Source: Leadbetterella sp964489955
GTDB lineage: Bacteria > Bacteroidota > Bacteroidia > Cytophagales > Spirosomataceae
DNA: 64,000 nucleotides
Assembly (NCBI GenBank): GCA_964489955.1
Contig: CAZBAV010000010.1
Location: forward strand, 1-64,000
Reading direction: 5' to 3'
Shown here in pieces: positions 8,702 to 18,900 of the stretch. Under the pieces are notes generated by a model that worked only from the letters and a program-made list of their open reading frames with translations, was not told where the DNA came from and did no database searches. The position numbers and the translations under genes are program-made. Each line of letters begins with the position of its first letter. The stretch's first letter is position 1.

Positions 8702-10000
8702 ATGAAAAATGTAAAACTCTTTCCTTCTCTACTTGTAACCGGAATTACTTTAGGCACAGCTTGGGCCGTACGAGGTCAATTTGGTCATGAACATGGTGCA
8801 GCATGGGCAGGTGGCCTAGGGTGTTTAGCCGTCGTTTTACTATCCGGAAGGGAAGACTGGATAAAGAATGCATTGAGGATAACGATGGTTGGTGGCTTGG
8901 GTTGGGGTTTGGGAGGGATGATGAGCTATGGCAAAGTCATAGGATATTGTAAGGGAACCGACTTTGCTAACGCTTATTACGGATTTTTAATGCTTTTTGT
9001 GATAGGTGCTTTATATGGTTTTGTTGGAGGAGCATTATTCGGGGTTTCTTTATCGAAAGAAAAAGATAGCAATTCTATTGCATGGCACAAAGTCATTGTA
9101 GAAATGGTAATAGGTGCTTTTTTAGGATATTTCTTTCTAGTAGAACAGTTTGGCTGGTATATGACGCCTCCTAGGTCTGAGTTATGGGCAGCCTGTTTCG
9201 GAATGTCTTTGGCTCTATTGTGGTTTATGCTTAGAAATGAAATGCACTCCGCTTTAAGGGTCGCACTTTTTACAGCTTTTGGTGCAGGTTTTGGGTTTGC
9301 ATTTGGGAATTTCTTGCAAGTGCTGGGAAATGTGCTGGAAGTAAAGTTCAATATGTGGAACGTGATGGAATACACACTAGGTTTTTCAGGAGGGATAGCT
9401 ATGGCCTATGCTGTATTTACCTCAGAATGGGAGCATAAGGTAACTGTAAATAGTGAACGGACCTGGTGTTTTCCCCTTTTGGTTATGGGACTTTTAATTC
9501 CTTTTGTAATGTGGCAACAAAATACGGGTTTAGAGAAAATGTCTACTCGTATTTTAGCTTTGTCTCCCAATTTGCCTTCTTCTCTTCCATATTACATTAA
9601 GTTTGTACCGCAGGTTTTTTTCTTGGTTTTTGTTTGCTATTGGTATGGCAGGTGGAAGGAATACAAAGAGCTGGCTTATGCCGAAATCTTCGCCTTCTTC
9701 AGCTCGTACTTTTTACTTTATATTCTATTAAGTATTGTTATAACAGGTGCATTCTTTTCTACTCATAGAATAGAGCAGTATTTGTACCTTATAAACTTTA
9801 CAATTGTGTTTTTCTACATAAGAAAATTAGAGCCAGCTTTTTCTCATAGGGTTACAAAGAGTAAAAAGTACCTAGGTATTACCTTATTATTGGTATGTAT
9901 AGTCGCTTTTTTAGCACTTGTTGCCGTGAAATCGCACGATAGCGATTTAGACGGGACAAACTATAGATTCGGTGAATTGGCTAATCCTGAGATTCGGTAA
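8702..10000 (+). CDS. Polytopic membrane protein of unknown function
   Basis: About 432 residues from the ATG at 8702 (MKNVKLFPSLL). I see about 10-11 hydrophobic segments, many Gly-rich (GGLGWGLGGMMSYG, GALYGFVGGALFG, GAGFGFAFGNFLQ), suggesting tightly packed helices. A conserved-looking polar stretch, RGQFGHEHGAAWAG, follows the first helix and may be functional. I do not recognise a named transporter or enzyme family. It is monocistronic: the upstream neighbour is divergent and a MITE-like repeat follows. It should be an inner-membrane protein; any role is unknown. Confidence 0.8.
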   Translation: MKNVKLFPSLLVTGITLGTAWAVRGQFGHEHGAAWAGGLGCLAVVLLSGREDWIKNALRITMVGGLGWGLGGMMSYGKVIGYCKGTDFANAYYGFLMLFVIGALYGFVGGALFGVSLSKEKDSNSIAWHKVIVEMVIGAFLGYFFLVEQFGWYMTPPRSELWAACFGMSLALLWFMLRNEMHSALRVALFTAFGAGFGFAFGNFLQVLGNVLEVKFNMWNVMEYTLGFSGGIAMAYAVFTSEWEHKVTVNSERTWCFPLLVMGLLIPFVMWQQNTGLEKMSTRILALSPNLPSSLPYYIKFVPQVFFLVFVCYWYGRWKEYKELAYAEIFAFFSSYFLLYILLSIVITGAFFSTHRIEQYLYLINFTIVFFYIRKLEPAFSHRVTKSKKYLGITLLLVCIVAFLALVAVKSHDSDLDGTNYRFGELANPEIR

Positions 10001-10028
10001 GGGGAGAAGTTGTTTGTTGACTAGGGAG

Positions 10029-10139
10029 TTAACCCGAATTATGCTTTAGCTTATCTGTGGTAGTAAAATGCTAGTTGTACAATAGGCGTTGTTTTGCTTC
10101 TATTCTGTAGTATTTTTTCTAATGCATAATTCGGGTTAA
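10029..10139. mobile_element. 111-bp MITE-like element with 16-bp perfect terminal inverted repeats
   Basis: TTAACCCGAATTATGC at 10029-10044 is repeated in perfect inverted form at 10124-10139. The 79 bp between them hold no open frame. Both outer ends are TTAA, which could be target-site bases. It sits between two convergent genes. It may be a non-autonomous transposable element, or it may simply act as a terminator hairpin. Confidence 0.5.
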
Positions 10140-10153
10140 GATACTTGTGAAAG

Positions 10154-10909
10154 TTACGGGGCTTGTTTAGTAGAAAAGTATTTAACTATAGGGATTTTCT
10201 GCCGCTTTGCATCGTTAATCACTAATTCCGCCATCCGTCTGGCACCATATTCATTGAAGTGAGTCCAGTCTTTTCTTCCGTTGGGATAATGGGGATTTTG
10301 GAGAGAGTCCACAAACATATACAAGAACTCCGATTTTTCTGGTCCTAATTGTCTCAAAAGATTTAAGCTCATTCCATCTAAATCTATAACCGGAGCTTGC
10401 GTTTTAGCTCCGGTTTCTTTTACTGCCTTTGTATATTCTACATGTGTTTCCTGCGGTTTTCCATCTTTATCAAAACGCATCCGTGTTACCGGTGAAATCA
10501 GAATGGGCGTTGCTCCTTTTGCTCTGGTTTGGGCAATGAACATTTCCAGGTTCTTTTTGTAATCAGGAACCGGAGTGTACCTGTCGGCGTATTGCGGTTC
10601 TTTAGCTTCGTCGTTATGTCCAAACTGTATCATCAAAAAATCGCCCGCTTTCATATTGTCAATCACTTCTTGCCAGCGGCCTTCACTTATAAAAGTGCGT
10701 GTGCTTCTACCGCCTCGTGCTTTATTGACAACCACGGCAGTGGTGTCAATGTAGTGGGCAAAAGGCGTTCCCCAACCGGTAACCGGAGCTCGGTCAAGCG
10801 GTTGGTCACAAACGGTAGAGTCACCAATAAGCCAAATGGTCACTTTTCTTTCGGGAAGGACAAAAGACGCTAGCAATAAACTAACTACCAATAATTTTAT
10901 AAATCTCAT
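10154..10909 (-). CDS. Rhamnogalacturonan acetylesterase (CE12, SGNH hydrolase)
   Basis: 251 residues with a signal peptide (MRFIKLLVVSLLLASFVLP). All SGNH blocks are present: GDS with nucleophile Ser31 (WLIGDSTVCDQ), Gly66 in KARGGRS, FGHND (Asn99) and the DWTHF block giving Asp214 and His217. The WGTPFAHYI and FGHNDEAK surroundings are typical of CE12 rhamnogalacturonan acetylesterases, which remove acetyl groups from galacturonate in rhamnogalacturonan I. It is the last gene of PUL1, 4 bp after GH43, so it is cotranscribed with GH28 and GH43 and would expose the backbone for them. Confidence 0.9.
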   Translation of the reverse strand: MRFIKLLVVSLLLASFVLPERKVTIWLIGDSTVCDQPLDRAPVTGWGTPFAHYIDTTAVVVNKARGGRSTRTFISEGRWQEVIDNMKAGDFLMIQFGHNDEAKEPQYADRYTPVPDYKKNLEMFIAQTRAKGATPILISPVTRMRFDKDGKPQETHVEYTKAVKETGAKTQAPVIDLDGMSLNLLRQLGPEKSEFLYMFVDSLQNPHYPNGRKDWTHFNEYGARRMAELVINDAKRQKIPIVKYFSTKQAP

Positions 10910-10913
10910 AGTC

Positions 10914-12546
10914 TCACTCCGATATTTTGTCTACTCTAAACCAGTCGTAATCGGCATAACCCGAGTCGTTAATTTGGGTATTTCTGGTGCAGAATATACC
11001 TACTTTTGCTCCAATCCAATGGCCTTCTACAGCCTGAAAATCCGGGCTAACAGGAATAAACTTTTTACCGTCTAAGCTATAGCTAAACGTGGTCTTTCCC
11101 CCTCTGTTTACTTTGGTTCTCAGGTACACTGTAGCATCTTTATCAATGTTTGTTATTACTTTTTCCTGTTCGCTAGCTCCCGTATTTGCTTTTTCACAAA
11201 TGCTGTAAACCAACTTTAAACCCTCTTTAGTAGATTTAAGGCCTATGTAAGCGAAGCTCTTCCCCATCACCACTAAACCCGTTTTTTCGTTTTCCAGCTT
11301 TTCGTTTGGTGTAAAGACTAGTTTGGTAGTTGCCATAAACTCTTCAGTAGGGAACTTTTGCATGAGGATATTAGGAATCTCTCTAAGATTTCTAGCTCCA
11401 TCAGGTTGTTTAGAGCTGTATAATCTTAATACGCCGGCATTGGTGGTACTATGCCAAATTCCTTGCGGGTTGGCTTGCCACTGCCACTGTAATCCCAGTT
11501 TAATATCATTAAATTCATCTGACTCCACAGGGGTTTCAATAGGATATGTTTTACCAACGTTTGGTTTTTTGTGAGTCATCACCGGGTCTCCCGAGCCATC
11601 TCCGTCTTTATCGATTCCTATAACAGGCCAATCGTTTATCCATTTCATGGGTNNNNNNNNNNTGAACTACTCTGCCATAGATTCCTTTGTCCTGGAAATG
11701 CAGAAACCAATCTTCATTTGTATGTGTGTCAACCCAGGCTCCCTGATGAGGCCCGTTTACGGTGCTTTTTCCTTGTGCCATAACTATTTTACGTTCGTAA
11801 GGCCCATAAGGATTTTTTGAACGTAAGACCACTTGCCAACCTGTAGAAACTCCACCTGCCGGTGCAAAAACATAGTAGTAGCCATTTCTTTTGTGCATTT
11901 TTGGGCCTTCAATAGTGGGGTCTATTGTATGGCCATCATAAATTATCACCCCTTCGTCTAGTATTTTTGTTCCGTCAGGAGACATTTTTTTTATGGTCAG
12001 AACACTCTTTATACCTGATCTGCTTCCTGCCCATCCGTGAACCAGATACGCCTGACCATCTTCATCCCAGAATGGGCAGGTATCAATCAGACCTTTTCCT
12101 TCCTGAACCAAAATAGGTTCAGACCAGGGCCCTGCAGCATTTTTTGCTTTTAATACATAAATACCAAAGTCTGGATCTCCATAATAGATGTAAAATTCAC
12201 CATTATGATGTCGGATTGAAGGAGCCCAAACGCCATTGCCATGTTGTATTTTACTGAAATGTTCAAGCGGAAACTGACGGGTAAGAGCGTGACCAATTAA
12301 CTTCCAGTTTACAAGGTCTTTTGAATGTAAAATGGGAAGACCGGGAATAGCATCAAAACTAGAGGCAGTCATATAGAAATCATCTCCTACACGGCAAACA
12401 TCCGGGTCCGAATAGTCTGCATCAAGGACAGGGTTCTTATAGGTTCCGTCCCCCTGATCTGCTACCCAGACTTTTGAAATATGGTTTTGGGCAAAAGAGC
12501 CTGTTCCTAAGGTTAATAAGCACGCTGCTAACACAATTTTTTTCAT
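10914..12546 (-). CDS. GH43 arabinofuranosidase/xylosidase-type hydrolase, interrupted by an assembly gap
   Basis: One gene of about 542 residues, split only by the 10-N run at 11653-11662. The N-terminal half (signal peptide ending GSFAQ) is a five-bladed GH43 propeller: NPVLDADYSDPDVCRVGDDFY holds the catalytic base Asp, and PTIEGPKMHKRNGYYYVF the acid Glu. The half beyond the gap starts MKWINDWPVIGIDKDGDG and ends in a concanavalin-like beta-sandwich. The missing piece should read about YGRVVHLQPMKW, so the true gap is about 6 nt, which keeps frame. A GTG at 12555 overlaps the GH28 stop; the ATG at 12546 is the likelier start. The likely role is removal of arabinose or xylose from pectic side chains; exact linkage unknown. 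Confidence 0.88.
11653..11662. other. Assembly gap (10 N) inside GH43
   Basis: Ten N mark a join of unknown size. The protein motif on both sides implies only about 6 missing bases; the apparent frameshift is an artefact. Confidence 0.85.
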
Positions 12547-12551
12547 AATTT

Positions 12552-14189
12552 TCACTTTTGTATTTTCACTTGGGCGGAGTTGGCTCCGTCAAGAAATTCT
12601 GTTACTTTTTTTGCTTTAGATGTATTTGTTTTCTTTATATTAATATTCTCTGTTGCTTTTCCGCTTACTTTAAACAGGACGTCCGCTCCGTCCGGATAGG
12701 TAACATTTTCGAAATCCAGATTTTGGCTGTTCTCTATAAAAATGACAGGATTTTGATTCTTGGATATGAGTTTGGTGTTTTTTATCACAAGATTCTTGGC
12801 TTCTATTAGCTCTGCCCCAATTTTAGATTCGAGAACAATGTTTTCCATCACAATGTTTTGTATAGGCATTTCGGGTAAACCACGCACGAAAATCCCTTTT
12901 CCAGATCCAACACTGACTATATTTTCAAATTTCATATTTCTAAAAATAGGCGTAGCTTCGCTCACTGTTGTACTTTCGTCACGGGGACTATCGGTAGCAA
13001 ACTTCACAAAATAGTACATATCGAAGAAAATAGCCTCTTGTACAATGTCTTTCATATAAATGTTACGGGCATAAATGTTTTCTACCAGTCCGCCGCGTCC
13101 ACGAACTGATTTGAACCTTAATCCCTTGTCTGTACCCATAAAGGTACAATCTTCTACAAATATGTTCCTGGCTCCGCCGCTCATTTCGCTGCCAATAACT
13201 ACGGCTCCATGACCAGCATAAATACGATTTTTTCTTATTACTCCGTTTTCTGTCGGAATCCCTCTTTTACGCCCTTCTTCGTCTTTACCCGATTTAATAC
13301 AAATGGCATCATCTCCCACATCCACTGTACAGCCTTCTATCAGGAAATTTTTACAAGACTCAATATCTATTCCATCACCGTTATGTGCATACTCCGGATT
13401 TTTGATATAAAGATTTCTTAGTGTAAGATCTTCACACATTAAAGGGTGTAGACACCAAGCCGCTGAATTTTGAAACGTTACGCCTTCTAAAAGTATCTTT
13501 TTGCAATTTGTAAGTACCAATAGGTTAGGTCTTAAATAATCTTTCATGTCTCTGAAAGACTCCAGCGTACCGTCTTTTAAAAGCATGCTTCGCTTTTCTA
13601 CAGCTGCCTTCTTAAATTGCTCACTCGGATACCATGTTCTTTCGTTTTCACTCAAAACACCACCAGACTTGAGCTTATCTCTCCATTGTGGTTCAGTAAG
13701 CTGGTCTTTGTGTACAGCACGCCAGGCGTCTCCGTTTCCGTCAATAACTCCATAACCAGTGATCGCAATGTTGGTTAGATTCTTTCCGGAAATAGGTGAT
13801 TGATTACGAGCTACGGCACGGCCTTCGTAAACGCCCTCGGCTAGCGGATACTGGGTCTTGTCTGTTGTGAAAAGAAGTGTGGAATTTAGTGCTAAGTGTA
13901 AATTAACGTTGCTTTGTAATTCTACAGGACCTGTAAGCCAAACACCCGCAGGAACTAAAACTACTCCGCCTCCTTTTTTGCTAGAAGCAAGAATAGCCTC
14001 ATTTATGGCTTTGGTGTTTAAGGTTACTCCGTCGCCATTTGCTCCAAATGATACTACATTTAAAGTGTCTTTTTTAAATACAGGTTCAGTTATTTTAGGT
14101 AAGTTTTCCCAACTGTAATTTTGGGCAGCAGACTCATTGAGGGATAGTAAGCCAACGGCTCCTAATAGAAATACAAGTGTTTTTTTCAT
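12552..14189 (-). CDS. GH28 polygalacturonase-type hydrolase
   Basis: 545 residues with a signal peptide ending ESAAQ. A right-handed beta-helix with all GH28 catalytic blocks: NGDGID (Asp272, 270-275), VGDDA (Asp293/Asp294), GHG (326-328) with VIGSEMSGG, and RFK (358-360). It hydrolyses alpha-1,4 bonds between galacturonates, or galacturonate-rhamnose bonds, by inversion; family members include exo-polygalacturonases and rhamnogalacturonan hydrolases, and I cannot separate these by eye. The gene follows SusD1 by about 64 bp and overlaps the GH43 start region by 4 bp if that gene begins at GTG. It likely acts in the periplasm or at the cell surface. Confidence 0.92.
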   Translation of the reverse strand: MKKTLVFLLGAVGLLSLNESAAQNYSWENLPKITEPVFKKDTLNVVSFGANGDGVTLNTKAINEAILASSKKGGGVVLVPAGVWLTGPVELQSNVNLHLALNSTLLFTTDKTQYPLAEGVYEGRAVARNQSPISGKNLTNIAITGYGVIDGNGDAWRAVHKDQLTEPQWRDKLKSGGVLSENERTWYPSEQFKKAAVEKRSMLLKDGTLESFRDMKDYLRPNLLVLTNCKKILLEGVTFQNSAAWCLHPLMCEDLTLRNLYIKNPEYAHNGDGIDIESCKNFLIEGCTVDVGDDAICIKSGKDEEGRKRGIPTENGVIRKNRIYAGHGAVVIGSEMSGGARNIFVEDCTFMGTDKGLRFKSVRGRGGLVENIYARNIYMKDIVQEAIFFDMYYFVKFATDSPRDESTTVSEATPIFRNMKFENIVSVGSGKGIFVRGLPEMPIQNIVMENIVLESKIGAELIEAKNLVIKNTKLISKNQNPVIFIENSQNLDFENVTYPDGADVLFKVSGKATENINIKKTNTSKAKKVTEFLDGANSAQVKIQK

Positions 14190-14253
14190 CTCTGATAGTT
14201 TGATAGTAGTACGACTTGGGTTACTAACCCAAGTCGTTTTTATAAAAATTCTT

Positions 14254-15903
14254 TTATTGATAACCTGCGTTTTGCTTAAATTCGTCTTTATTGGTTACCG
14301 CATCTAACTGCGTTTGCGGAATAGGGCGTAACACGTGGTGACTTTGAATGTTGTCAGCATTGTCAGGAGCATGGGCTTTTACCCGCTCAAGAAGTTTACC
14401 CGTACGTTTCAGGTCAAACCATCTGATTTGCTCACCGGCTAGCTCTCGGGCTCTTTCATCCAGAATAAAGTCTAGTGTGATTTGTGCAGAAGTCACCCGC
14501 ATTTCAGCGGCCTTTCCTGGTTTTGCCGCACGTGTTCTTATCACATTTATATATTCTGCTGCTGCTGCTAAATTGTTTAGTTTTAGTTGAGCTTCTGCTG
14601 CAATTAAATATACTTCAGCAAGCCGAATTACAAATACATCTCTGGCACTTTGAGCCTCATTTAGGCTCGGTCTTGTGCCATCCATAAACTTAGAAAGGGT
14701 AGGGTAACGCAGGTTGTCTTTGGTTCTACCTGTAGTTTGATCATAAATCTTACTTCTATCGTAGATTTGGTACCTTTTTGTGCTTTCCATTGCAGCACTA
14801 ATTTCTTGACGGGTACAAAGTACAGCTGTGTCACCTACTGCCATTCCTGATGGTCTGCTAGCGGCATTGGCGTACCAGACTTCTAAAAATGAGCCTTCGT
14901 AGCGGGCATCCTCTGTACTGTAGAGATCCAGCAAAAACTGAGTAGGCATGTATCTGTTAAATGGTCTGCCGTTTGGTAAATCTCTTACCATGCCAGGTCT
15001 GTCATCATATTTCATCAGAAACAACAAGTGACCGTTGTTACTTCCACGATTATGTCCGTACGGGTTAAAGGTGTTATTAGCTAAATCATTTAAAGCCAAG
15101 TTTGGTGAGTAATCTACCGCATAAATAACTTCTTTGTTTTTCAAATTATTCATTCTCCAAAGGTTACTATAACTTGTTTCTAGCTGGTATGTTCCCGAAG
15201 CAATAACCGTTTGAGCTAAGGCCAGAGCCTCTGTGTTCATGTTTCTGGTTAGGTAAATTCTTGCCAAAAACGACTGAGCAGCTCCTTTGGTAGCTTTCCC
15301 GTACGGCGTTTGCACTGTCGGCAGATTTTCTACCGAGTACTTAAGATCTTCTATAATTTGCTGGTAAATAACATCCTCAGAAGTACGGTTTGCAGTAGAG
15401 ATGCTACCTGTAGTTTCTTGTGTAGTGAAATGTACACCACCCCAGGTTTCTACAATATGCCAGTAGTAAAATGCTCTAAGAAATCGTAATTCCCCTTCAC
15501 GGATGTTCCGGATATTGGGAGCTAATCCCGCTGTACTTATGCGGTTAATACCTGCATTGCAGAGGTTTATGGCAGCATAAAACTCCCTCCAGATAGTAGT
15601 TAAAGGGGCGTTTGTTCCTTGTAGGTTTAGGTATTGGGTTAAATCTCTGTGAACTTCTCCTGTACCACTTGTCCATATATCTGTGCCTGTTTCTGAAATA
15701 TTATAACCTTCTTCTTTTCCATACCACCACCTTTGGTAAGAGTAGGCTCCGTTTACCAGGGTTTCAAAACCTTCGGGAGTAGTAAATACGGCTTCTGCTG
15801 TTAGGCCGCTGGGATTAAATTCTTGTAGAGCATCTTTACAAGATACTGCCGAGAAAGTTATAATGGCAGCTAATGCACCTTTTATGTATGATAATCTTTT
15901 CAT
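14254..15903 (-). CDS. susD: SusD/RagB-type surface glycan-binding lipoprotein (PUL1)
   Basis: 549 residues with a lipoprotein signal ending AVSC (Cys22). The SusD N-terminal helices carry NPSGLTAEAVFTTPEGFETLVNGAY; the TPR-like helical core includes FLRAFYYWHIVETWGGV, and the C-terminal block ends RELAGEQIRWFDLKRTGKLLERV and LRPIPQTQLDAVTNKDEFKQNAGY. It caps the SusC1 channel and presents oligosaccharides to it. It starts 20 bp after the true SusC1 stop. It is clearly paralogous to SusD2 in this window (same FLRAFYY, RWFDLKRTGKL and RPIP blocks). Confidence 0.95.
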   Translation of the reverse strand: MKRLSYIKGALAAIITFSAVSCKDALQEFNPSGLTAEAVFTTPEGFETLVNGAYSYQRWWYGKEEGYNISETGTDIWTSGTGEVHRDLTQYLNLQGTNAPLTTIWREFYAAINLCNAGINRISTAGLAPNIRNIREGELRFLRAFYYWHIVETWGGVHFTTQETTGSISTANRTSEDVIYQQIIEDLKYSVENLPTVQTPYGKATKGAAQSFLARIYLTRNMNTEALALAQTVIASGTYQLETSYSNLWRMNNLKNKEVIYAVDYSPNLALNDLANNTFNPYGHNRGSNNGHLLFLMKYDDRPGMVRDLPNGRPFNRYMPTQFLLDLYSTEDARYEGSFLEVWYANAASRPSGMAVGDTAVLCTRQEISAAMESTKRYQIYDRSKIYDQTTGRTKDNLRYPTLSKFMDGTRPSLNEAQSARDVFVIRLAEVYLIAAEAQLKLNNLAAAAEYINVIRTRAAKPGKAAEMRVTSAQITLDFILDERARELAGEQIRWFDLKRTGKLLERVKAHAPDNADNIQSHHVLRPIPQTQLDAVTNKDEFKQNAGYQ

Positions 15904-15923
15904 GTCAATAACCTGTTTTAATA

Positions 15924-18900
15924 TTAGAAATTACAATTTAAACCAAATACGACGAGTTTTGTCATAGGGAAGTTTTCTGAGCCGCCCCGCTCCGGATCGT
16001 AGTTTAGTTTTGTAAATGTGAATGGGTTTTTGGCAGTTGCATATATCCTGATGGCACAGCAATATGCCGCTAATAGACTTCAGGGAATCGAATTGCCACA
16101 AGGTGCAGAAGCCGCAGTAGAGCCTCCTTATGGGGCTACANNNNNNNNNNGCATTTATCCTGATGTTCTTTATTGCATTAGTTTTTAAAACACTACCAGG
16201 TATATTATAACCCAAAGAGATATTACGGACTCTTACAAATGAGCCATCCACAAACGGTAGAGTAGTTAAGTATTTTAAGCCACCATTTCTGTTAGGTCTT
16301 GGGAAATCATTAGTTGGGTTTTCTGGAGTCCAATAGTCCATGCCAGCAGTGCTATTGGCAACGCCTCTCGGGTCAAAACGGGCATACGTATCTGCTTTTA
16401 TCATCTGCCCAATACGAGCAAAGACAGAAATACTTAAATCAAAGTTTTTGTATTTGAAATTATTATCAAATCCTCCACTCCAGCTTGGTCTGGGAGTTCC
16501 TAAAATTACTCTGTCGTTCACCGCATCTATTATTCCGTCTCCATTTTGGTCTTTAACTTTAATTTCTCCGGGTAATTGAGTAGGCTTGATTGCAGCTGCT
16601 TGCTCCGCTTCGTTTGTTTGCCAAATTCCTAATTTTTGGTAGTCGAAAAATACTTCTATCGGGTGCCCAATAAACCATCCGTTTCCTATGTCATCGCCAC
16701 CAGAGGCAAGCTCAGTTATTTCTTCCCTGTTCCTGGTAAAGGTTAAATAACTAGACCATGTAAAGTTATCTCTTTGAATATTGGTACTTCCTAAGGTTAT
16801 TTCTAGTCCACGGTTACGAGTTTTACCAATGTTCTGTTTTACTGTAGTAACTCCGGTAGATGGAGGTAGGCCACGGTCTAATAGTAAATCTGTAGTTTTG
16901 GTGTCATAATAATCTATGGAACCAGTAAGCCTGTTTTTAAATAAGCCAAAGTCTATACCTATGTTATTTGTTCTGGAAAGCTCCCAGCCAAGTGCCAGGT
17001 TACCTACGTTTCTGGAGAATGTATAGGCTGGATATGCTACGTCATCATATCCAAAGGCCAATCTTGTTAAGGTAGACTGTGTAGCATAAGGACCCGAAGG
17101 GTCGTTGCCTGCTACACCGTAGCTTATTCTTAGTTTTAAGTCACTAAGTGCAGCTGAATTTTTCAAGAAATTCTCTTCTATTATCCGCCATGCAAATGCT
17201 GCCGAAGGGAAGAACGTCCACTTATTTCCGTCGGCCAGTTTAGAAGATCCGTCCTGTCTGGCTGTGACGGTAAGCAAATATTTATCAAGCAATGAGTAGT
17301 TTACTCTTGCTGCGTAAGACACAAGGGAGTTAGCCGAGTATGCCGAATTGATTTTTATTTCTTCTGTGGCACTTCCCAAAGAATAAAACAGTTGGCTGGG
17401 AAGGAGCTGGTTTACTCCTGATGCGGTTACATTGTCTGAGGCGTTCTTAAGTATACTGGCTATACCAGTTAACGTAAAGTTATGGATACCTAAAGTCTTT
17501 TGGTAAATAGCTACATTTTCCCAGTTTATGCTGCGTCCATTGCCCGCATTATATGTGGCTAGGGACGTGCCCGAAAGCGAGCGTTCTATAGAGCGTGGGG
17601 AAGAATAGATACCGTTACGGGAAGAACCCAGGTTAACACCTAAGGTACTGCGAATTGTAAGCCCTTTAAACGGTAAGAATTCAACAAACCCATTGGTGAG
17701 GATACGTGTGTTTCTTACGGAGTTATTGTAAACGTTAGGTTGCTCATCTGCTAACGGATTGGCTGTTTGCCCATCAAGCATTATATAATTAAAATTACCT
17801 TCTGCATCATACAATAAACCTATCGGGCTTATTTTGTTTGCTTGGTTTAATGGGTCTCTTCTTATACTTTGGTCATAATAGGTAAGTTGGCTTTGGAAGC
17901 CAGTATTGAGCCATTTAAAAACACTGTAGTCAACATTTACCCTTGCGGTATAGCGTTTTATTTCATCTAGTTTTAAAACTCCTTTTTCGTTAAAGTAATC
18001 CAGTGAAACGTATGATTTTAGCTTGTCTGTACCAGCACGCAAACCTATTTGGTAGTTTTGTTGTAGTCCATTATGCAGTAACTCCTTTTGGAAATCTGTC
18101 CATTCGCCTCTTTGCAGAGCCTCGTATTCTGGTAGGTTAGTAAAGATATTTGCATCGTCTGCCGGACTATTCCAAAGCCCAATGGCTCTCCAAGCTTCTC
18201 TTCGTAAGTCCCTGTATTCGTAGGCGTCCATGGCTTTAGGGTACATGGATACTTGCGATATACCCGTGTAGGTATTGAAGGAAATCTCAGGAGCACCGGT
18301 TTTCCCTTTTTTAGTAGTTATTAGGATAACGCCGTTTGCTCCTCTGGAACCATAGATTGCTGTAGAAGAAGCATCTTTCAGGATATCCATTGTTTCTATA
18401 TCGTTGGGGTTTATGTCTTCCAGATTATTGTACTGTATTCCATCTACAATAATAAGAGGGGAGTTATTACCACCAATAGAACGATTACCACGCAAACGAA
18501 TACTTACTCCTGCCCCTGCCTGGCCGCTACTTCTGGTTATATCTGCTCCTGCTATGCGGCCTTGAGCTGCTTCAAGTACGTTTCCTGCAGGTACTTCACG
18601 TAATTGTTCACTTTTAAGTTGCACAACTGCACCAGTCAAGTCTTTCTTTTTTACAGCTCCGTAACCAATTACAATTACTTCTTCCAAAGCACTTATATCG
18701 GTAGCGAGTTTGACGTCTACTATACTTCTATTTCCGATTTTTTGTTCTTGGCTGGTATATCCAACTAGTGAGAAAACCAAAACGGCTGTTTCGGATTCGG
18801 GTACCGTAATTTGGTATTTACCATCAATGTCTGTAGTTACACCTGTGGTAGTGCCTTTTAGGTGTACAGTGGCTCCTGCAACAGGTTCGTTGTTATCATC

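Noticed and set aside
15931..16140. Unusual C-terminus of SusC1 as directly translated
   Set aside because: Out of frame because of the false gap; the true end is in the other frame at 15924.
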